Positions 58,583-64,000 of a DNA stretch of 64,000 bases are shown piece by piece. The position numbers were made by a program, and so were the translations under genes. Position 1 is the first letter of the stretch; each line of letters starts with the position of its first letter. Below the pieces are notes generated by a model, which was not told where the DNA came from, searched no databases, and worked only from the letters and a program-made list of their open reading frames with translations. The stretch is from contig JAICXY010000002.1 in NCBI GenBank assembly GCA_025934495.1, forward strand, positions 1 through 64,000, written 5' to 3'. The DNA comes from Candidatus Nitrosocosmicus sp. GTDB lineage: Archaea > Thermoproteota > Nitrososphaeria > Nitrososphaerales > Nitrososphaeraceae.

Positions 58583-58899
58583 CAATATAATATAACCGCT
58601 ATAGTATTTAAATGGTAACAAATGGTTTAAAAGCCTTTTAAATACCACAATTTGTCAATTACTTCAACAGTAAATAGAAAGTTTTTAAGGTATTATAAAA
58701 ATACGCAAATATAAAAATTATGGATACATTTTATCATTATAAGAAATAATGTTCAAACTAACAGGAATTATTACCTACTATATCATTTAGCTTATGTATT
58801 CAAACTTTATCAAAAATTTTCCCTATGTTTTAGAAATTCCTAGTTTGTGTACTTATACTAATTGGTATAGTACGATATAAATTTACAATAAGGACATCA
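58583..58899. other. AT-rich intergenic stretch
   Basis: About 320 bases holding the promoter of the phasin-like gene; nothing else recognised. Confidence 0.4.
58604..58614 (-). promoter_or_regulatory. TATA box of the phasin-like gene
   Basis: On the minus strand CATTTAAATAC lies 22-32 bases before the ATG at 58582. It decides against the longer start at 58648. Confidence 0.55.
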
Positions 58900-59600
58900 T
58901 TATCTTAAATTATTTGTTCTTTATTATGATATTTCACAAAAAATTAAGCCAAATCTTTTATGCTTTAATTTATATTTACTCATTTTCAAGGGAATCAATC
59001 ATCAAAGCATTTCCAAAGTCTATCCTTATAGACTGCTAAATTGTTCTTTCAATAATGCTTTTTTCTAAAAAGAAATAATACAATGATTCAGTTTCAAAAA
59101 CTGGTAAGATTGCAAGTGGATACACCATTCCATCACCATCCGTAGAAACTAGGTGCCCTCCATATTAATTTACAATATTCTAAAGAAAACATTCTGCGGC
59201 TACCACAAATATATTTTTAGTTCATTTTACACACTGATTGAAAGAATTCCTTTATCTTTTGTCGATTCGATAATAATGAATCCTCAAAGCCATAATAATA
59301 ATTAGCCTTGTTTATAGCAGTTCCATCACTTTGTATAAAATGATATTCGAGAGTCGTCTTTTTCTATGTATATTTTCTATTTTCTATGATTTGTATTTAT
59401 CAAACTAATTCCAAACTGAAACAAGATTACATTACATCTTCATTATATTCAAAAAAGAAAGATGATGCCTTTACAGTACTTCTAAATAATAGTCATAAAA
59501 AAACAAGTATATCCATAACCTATTTTTGTGAAGATGTTCTACAAGATCTATAAAGGAATTTAGGCATATTCGGGCTACAGATTTTTCCCAAAGTCGAGTC
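58900..59600 (-). mobile_element. decayed insertion sequence, family D copy 5
   Basis: It aligns with copies 1 and 3: AATTGTTCTTTCAATAATGC, TTCAGTTTCAAAAACTGG, CCTTTACAGTACTTCTAAAT and the right end ATTTTTCCCAAAGTC (decayed). Left boundary approximate. No open frame remains. Confidence 0.6.
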
Positions 59601-59670
59601 TAAAAACAAATTATTTGAATAAAGATATTTTTTAAAAAAATTATCATTGTATACAGATATTTTTATGAAC

Positions 59671-60342
59671 CTACGTATGTGGGTGTTTATCATGATTCAT
59701 TATAGTAAAAAGAGCTGCATTTTTTGCACCAAATTCTGCTTTAAGCAATTCTTGGTTATCACTTCCTATAATTATAACATCACCATCTTCAGGTTGTAAA
59801 TGATATATTAGAAACTTGGCAATATCTGGTTCTACTTTTTGAAGTAAATCATCATCTAGGGCAGAAGAGGAAGAGACTCCAGGCATGACAAATTTATAAT
59901 TCCTATAAATTAGTGTTGTAGCACCCAATGCCCCTACTTTTATTGCAGCATCTCTTTGCTCTATGCCGGTATTGATAGCAAAACTAGCTTGCTTTAACAA
60001 TAATACATAATTGAATTTACCTAATGCGATAGAACATATCGGCATATCAATTTCTGCAGGTATGGAGTTTACAAGCACACCCGCCATTATTTTCCCCTTT
60101 TCTGTCAAAGTAGTTCCATGGTTTGTAGAACTAATCAAATTCTGCATTTTCAAATGTTTTACTAATGTTCTTACAGAACCTTCACCAAGAGATAATTTTT
60201 CGCATAATAAGGCTCTACTTATATGTTCATTTTTACTTAAAAGTTGAAATACTTTAAAAATATGCACTAGTTCAAAAGATAGCATCCTACTTGGAGCATA
60301 TCGACTTGCAATTTGGGTTAATGCCTTAACATACATATGCAT
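59671..60342 (-). CDS. winged-helix regulator with ligand-binding domain (DUF4443-like)
   Basis: A 223-residue protein. Residues about 20-90 form a winged HTH (ISRALLCEKLSLGEGSVRTL, then GTTLTEKGKIMAGVL). Residues 95-220 form an alpha/beta domain (IDMPICSIALGKFNYVLLLK, GALGATTLIYRNYKFVMPG, DGDVIIIGSD) resembling the archaeal DUF4443 family, from memory. It is divergent from the NiCoT gene at 60547, so it is a good candidate for a nickel-responsive regulator of nickel uptake; that function is inferred from position. Confidence 0.65.
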   Translation of the reverse strand: MHMYVKALTQIASRYAPSRMLSFELVHIFKVFQLLSKNEHISRALLCEKLSLGEGSVRTLVKHLKMQNLISSTNHGTTLTEKGKIMAGVLVNSIPAEIDMPICSIALGKFNYVLLLKQASFAINTGIEQRDAAIKVGALGATTLIYRNYKFVMPGVSSSSALDDDLLQKVEPDIAKFLIYHLQPEDGDVIIIGSDNQELLKAEFGAKNAALFTIMNHDKHPHT

Positions 60343-60406
60343 TTTTTATCTATCCTAGAAGGTACACTCTATAAGATTATTGAGACATCCTCTCATTTAA
60401 TTTTAT

Positions 60407-60447
60407 TTATTCATTTATTCATTTACTCATTTATTCATTTATTTATG
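60407..60447. repeat. 8-bp direct repeats in the regulator/NiCoT intergenic region
   Basis: Five tandem copies of ATTCATTT-type octamers (one with ATTTACTC) lie between the divergent regulator and nickel transporter genes, 65-105 bases before the regulator start. They could be operator repeats or a simple microsatellite. Confidence 0.5.
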
Positions 60448-60546
60448 TAATACTTTCGATTGTTGGATAAACCAACCGCCAGTTTATATAGATGAAAAAA
60501 TAAGCAGATTATGGAAAAGATGAGAATAACTGGAGAAATAATATAA

Positions 60547-61446
60547 ATGCCCACTACAGATTTGAGAACATTCCTTGAAGTATCTATTCCATCTATGCTA
60601 ATGTTTGGAATGCGTCATGCACTAGATGTAGATCATATCACCTCGATAGATAACCTTGTAAGAATGCATAATGCAAAAAAAAGAGCTCGATGGGTTGGTC
60701 TCGGGTTTAGCATTGGTCACATACTAGCAGTATTGTCTGAAATGCTTTTGATAATATATGTGGTAGGTAGTACCACTAGTAGTAAAATAAACGAAATTTC
60801 ATTCTGGGGTGGTGTTATAGGTGCTATTTCATTAGGTGTAATTGGATCTGTCAATATATATTCAATGAAAAGGTGGGGAAAAACAGGATCCGCCATCCTT
60901 GCAAGCAAAGTAGTGACTCGCACTCATATACTAGGGCCTCTAGGTTCTGCATTTGCTACAGGGTTGGTATTTGGTATTGGATTTGATACAGCTACCCAGA
61001 TTTCTGCATTATCATTAACCGTAGTAGCATCTGCAGCACTCGGAGTTCAAATTGCACTTGCTCTCGTAGGATTTTTCGGCATTGGGATGATTTTTGTTGA
61101 TACAATAGATAGCATAGTTGTTCGCTCTGTATTTTCCAAAATACTTGACACCAAAGTATTCAAGTACATGTCATACGCACTAAGTGTGGTAGCTCTAACA
61201 GTTGCATCTCTAGAATCGTATGCCGTAATAACTAGTACAAACACAATTCCGATGTTAACTGGCCCTATTTTAGCAATAATAATTATAACTATTGCATTTG
61301 GGTATGGATTTGCAACAAGTAATAAAAGGAAAACAAAAGGTGTAGATAAAGAAATGCAACAAAATGAATTACAAAATAAAAATTTAAATCATAGTAGGAA
61401 AGATATTAATCGTGATTCTGATGATTATGAATTAAATCTATCCTAA
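60547..61446 (+). CDS. NiCoT-family nickel/cobalt transporter
   Basis: A 299-residue protein with about eight membrane helices. The family signatures are present: RHALDVDHI (residues 23-31, the H-x4-D-H metal motif in helix 2), SIGHILAVL and FGIGFDTATQ. The C-terminal 45 residues are a charged cytoplasmic tail. It imports nickel or cobalt; in these archaea nickel is needed for urease, cobalt for B12. A TATA-like GTTTATATAG lies about 55-65 bases before the ATG. It is divergent from a probable regulator. Confidence 0.92.
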   Translation: MPTTDLRTFLEVSIPSMLMFGMRHALDVDHITSIDNLVRMHNAKKRARWVGLGFSIGHILAVLSEMLLIIYVVGSTTSSKINEISFWGGVIGAISLGVIGSVNIYSMKRWGKTGSAILASKVVTRTHILGPLGSAFATGLVFGIGFDTATQISALSLTVVASAALGVQIALALVGFFGIGMIFVDTIDSIVVRSVFSKILDTKVFKYMSYALSVVALTVASLESYAVITSTNTIPMLTGPILAIIIITIAFGYGFATSNKRKTKGVDKEMQQNELQNKNLNHSRKDINRDSDDYELNLS

Positions 61447-62233
61447 TTTGTCAAGAACTATAGGTTTCTTTATCACTTTTATATAATAAAATAACTTCCC
61501 TCTTCATTAAATAACATTAGGAAATATTGGTTTTAAATTACTCGCCATAATAAAAGAAGAAATGTTTCTATTACAATATGCAAACTAGTTTTAACCTTTT
61601 TTATTTAATCCAATTTGCCTTCTTCAAATTGCAGTTTTTATAATTACTGTACTTTTATGATACAGTGCAAAGTAACTCCTTGTTTCATCATTTGCCATTT
61701 TTTATTGGTATTTTAGCAAAACAGTTATGCAATATATACCCTATCGTCATTCCCTTAAAGATACAAATGTGGTATTAGGGAATGATTTCTTTCTTATAGG
61801 TATTGCATGCTCATAATTATATATTTTTGATTCTCAAAAAGATCTTAACTGTTAAACAGATCTTTTCTTATTTCTCTTCTTATTTTCAAAAATTTTTTTT
61901 ATAACTTGGTTAGCAATTATCATCGAAATGGCTGTTGCTATCTTTCCCTTTATCGTCATAAAATATAGTAAATGAAATGATTTATTAACCTTTTACAGGA
62001 AAGTTTTATTAAATAGATAACAATTATTAAGTCTCCGAAAGCAAATGCTTGATGGGAAATTCCCATAATAACCGAATTGAGATAATTATTATTGGTTATA
62101 AAATAACCATAAATTTCGATACATTATAGTACAAATTATAAAGCGAGATACTATTATTATCAGTAATAGGAAGAATGGTAAGTTATATCACATTAAACAT
62201 ATTAATTTAAGAATTCAGTAAAGCGAGTTGTAA
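61447..62233. other. intergenic stretch with a hairpin and a palindrome
   Basis: About 790 bases. AAAAGATCT (61837) pairs with AGATCTTTT (61858), a 9-base stem followed by a T-rich run, possibly a terminator. ATGGGAAATTCCCAT at 62052-62066 is a perfect palindrome 168 bases before the aldo/keto reductase. No gene recognised. Confidence 0.45.
62052..62066. promoter_or_regulatory. perfect 15-bp palindrome upstream of the aldo/keto reductase
   Basis: ATGGGAAATTCCCAT has 7-base arms around one base. Its distance from the gene (168 bases) is long for a simple operator. Confidence 0.35.
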
Positions 62234-63376
62234 TTGTCCTTTACATATGAAGAATTAAAGGGGTATGCAACTTCTAGCGGTACTAAAAAATATTTAGAAT
62301 CCGCAATTAAAAAGGGAAAACCATCTAGTCACTTTCGTCTTTTTGATGGACTTTATTTATCCAGCATTGGTATGGGAACGTACCTTGGGCAACCAAATAC
62401 AGAAGATGATAAGGCTATGGAAAATGCGATTTATGAGTCAGTTAGATCTGGCGCTGTAAATGTTATAGATACAGCCATAAATTACCGTAATATGAAGTCA
62501 GAGAAAAGTATCGGTCGAGCATTATCCCGTCTTATAAAAGAGAATATCGTATCAAGGAATGAAGTATTTATTTGTACCAAAAATGGATATATTACAAACG
62601 ATGGTGATTATCCTGGCATAGACGTAATGGAGTATATGCAAAATATGTTCATTTCAACTGGCATAATTGATTCAAAAGATATAAGTTCTGGCTACAATGT
62701 TCTCAATCCAAACTACATTGCAAGATGTATTGACAAGTCATTAATGAATATGCATCTGAGTACGGTAGACTTGGTATACATACATAATGCCTTCGAAAGC
62801 TGGTATAATGACATCAGTAAAGAACAATTCATAGAAATGCTTTCAAAAGTCTTTCAAGTATATGAAAAATATAGATCGAATAACAAGATTCGATATTATG
62901 GAATGGCAACATGGACTTGCTTTAGAGTGGAACAAAATAGTAAAGAATATTTAGCATTAGAAGACGTTGTGAATCTCGCTGAAAAAGTTGGTGGCATTCA
63001 CCATGGATTTAAATTTATTCAACTTCCTTACAACTTGGCTTATAGCGAAGCATTATTACTTAAAAATCAAAGTGTTGGATCAGAAAAAAATTTGACTATA
63101 TTAGAAGCTGCAGATAGATTGGATATAAAAGTATTTACCAGCATTCCATTGTTTCAAAGTCGTTTGCTTAGAGCAAAAATCCCTGACTATATGGGATTAA
63201 CTGATCAGGTAGCCAAATTGATTCAGATAATACGATCTAGTCCTTCCGTTATTGCTCCACTTATAGGTCAGAAGAAACCAGAACACGTTGAACAAAATCT
63301 TAAGATTTCAAACATTCAACCACTCAATGATAAAGAGTTTAAAGAAGTTGTTGAGAATCTATTGAAAGGAAATTAA
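62234..63376 (+). CDS. aldo/keto reductase family protein
   Basis: A 380-residue TIM-barrel protein. The pattern fits the family: LSSIGMGTYLG, NVIDTAINYRNMKSEKSIGR (Asp, Tyr of the tetrad), VFICTKNGY (Lys), VDLVYIHNAFESW (His), and the cofactor-binding end VIAPLIGQKKPEHVEQNL. An insertion of about 40 residues (DYPGIDVMEYMQNMFISTG) follows the lysine, longer than in most members. It would reduce a carbonyl with NAD(P)H; substrate unknown. TTG start. Confidence 0.85.
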   Translation: MSFTYEELKGYATSSGTKKYLESAIKKGKPSSHFRLFDGLYLSSIGMGTYLGQPNTEDDKAMENAIYESVRSGAVNVIDTAINYRNMKSEKSIGRALSRLIKENIVSRNEVFICTKNGYITNDGDYPGIDVMEYMQNMFISTGIIDSKDISSGYNVLNPNYIARCIDKSLMNMHLSTVDLVYIHNAFESWYNDISKEQFIEMLSKVFQVYEKYRSNNKIRYYGMATWTCFRVEQNSKEYLALEDVVNLAEKVGGIHHGFKFIQLPYNLAYSEALLLKNQSVGSEKNLTILEAADRLDIKVFTSIPLFQSRLLRAKIPDYMGLTDQVAKLIQIIRSSPSVIAPLIGQKKPEHVEQNLKISNIQPLNDKEFKEVVENLLKGN

Positions 63377-63617
63377 CAATATGCTTTACCTATTTCACTT
63401 TATTTGAATATAAAAAAGATAAAAATTGAGATATTTCAAATATCATAATAATTAAATATAATAGCAAATGATCCCATCAATCTACAATATTAGAGAGCAT
63501 GCTCAAGATACTTGCGTATAAAAATTGACTTTATAGAGGCATATTGAATACAAAGTATTAAAATATATGAAGGTCATATCTAAGATAATAAAATAGTGGT
63601 TTAACGTATTGCAAATA

Positions 63618-63797
63618 TTATTGTTCAAATTTAGAATCAATAATTCTAAAAATTATACCTTGCTCATATAGTCCTTTACTAATACTTTTTATAATACCTT
63701 CTTTTACATTATCACATCTACTTTTATCTTTAATTATATCTTCTGGTATATCTACTTCTAATTCCAAATTTATTTTTACCTTTTTGGTTTCTACCAA
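63618..63797 (-). CDS. 59-residue hypothetical protein, not in the ORF track
   Basis: A TTG-started minus frame of 59 residues: VETKKVKINLELEVDIPEDI, then SRCDNVKEGIIKSISKGLYE and IIFRIIDSKFEQ. Strand/helix alternation and composition look real. A TATA element (TTTTAAATA, complement at 63821-63829) lies 24 bases upstream, which supports the start. Not recognised. Confidence 0.5.
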   Translation of the reverse strand: MVETKKVKINLELEVDIPEDIIKDKSRCDNVKEGIIKSISKGLYEQGIIFRIIDSKFEQ

Positions 63798-63820
63798 TAT
63801 GATTATCTTTAATTTTCAAG

Positions 63821-63829
63821 TATTTAAAA
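63821..63829 (-). promoter_or_regulatory. TATA box of the 59-residue ORF
   Basis: TTTTAAATA on the minus strand, 24 bases before the TTG at 63797. Confidence 0.4.
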
Positions 63830-64000
63830 AACATTCGATTAGATCATTGAAAAACATACCTTTTTACTAGATCCATTTATTTAAATAACAATATTTTTGT
63901 TGTTTATGGACTAAATATATTATCATTTAGAGCCTGAGATATAGATTGATTTTCCAAAATAATCTTTTTGTTATTTAATCTCATAAATTGTCACCTTATT

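Noticed and set aside
63904-63984. 26-residue minus ORF near the window end
   Set aside because: Too short, no motif; may belong to a feature outside the window.
1-64000. CRISPR array, rRNA or tRNA genes
   Set aside because: No regularly spaced repeat and no tRNA- or rRNA-like conserved block was seen; a covariance search would be needed to exclude tRNAs fully.

Overview
The window looks like chromosomal DNA of an ammonia-oxidising archaeon of the Nitrososphaerota, probably close to Nitrososphaera or Nitrosocosmicus. Evidence: very AT-rich DNA, archaeal TATA boxes about 25 bases before many starts, frequent TTG/GTG starts, membrane and secreted cupredoxins, a split archaeal-type transketolase with a TalC-like transaldolase, HtpX followed by a PspAB-like protein, a PQQ-type beta-propeller dehydrogenase, a NiCoT nickel transporter and many decayed insertion sequences. 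Genus placement is inference; no rRNA or tRNA gene was found.

Layout. 0-3 kb: end of a GTP cyclohydrolase I gene and a MoxR-like AAA+ ATPase/VWA pair. 3-6.4 kb: a minus-strand non-oxidative pentose phosphate operon (transketolase N-half fused to ribulose-phosphate 3-epimerase, then transketolase C-half, then transaldolase). 6.5-10 kb: thioredoxin, HtrA-like protease, ABC ATPase, ribbon-helix-helix protein. 10-12.3 kb: no gene, relic IS and MITE. 12.4-16.3 kb: small membrane protein and a second, chelatase-like AAA+/VWA pair. 16.9-21 kb: PH/SHOCT protein, all-alpha dUTPase-like protein, HtpX/PspAB-like operon. 21-30 kb: sparse small genes (membrane cupredoxin, HNH protein, zinc-finger proteins, HAD phosphatase) separated by IS relics.

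30-45 kb is the accessory core. It holds an intact IS with 6-bp target duplication (30684-31855), a chimeric pair of truncated transposase genes, and two regions bounded by related inverted repeats with a TCCGTCGGAT core. The better one (41228-44545, about 3.3 kb) carries a SWIM/zinc-ribbon DDE transposase, an AbrB-like regulator, a CBS-like protein, a small membrane protein and a membrane-anchored coiled-coil protein. It is flanked by an 8-bp direct repeat and split an older decayed IS; joining the flanks restores that IS. The second (34076-38870) is degraded and carries several frameshifted genes. A SLC13/ArsB-type permease lies between them.

45-64 kb returns to core-like genes with MITEs and IS relics between: cupin, secreted cupredoxin, two small membrane proteins, HTH regulator, a broken short-chain dehydrogenase, PQQ dehydrogenase-like protein, a secreted protein, a Rieske-ferredoxin reductase fusion, a phasin-like coiled-coil protein, a divergent regulator/NiCoT pair and an aldo/keto reductase. 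Relics of at least five IS families and two MITE families were recognised by comparing the window with itself. All family names come from motif recognition only, with no database search.
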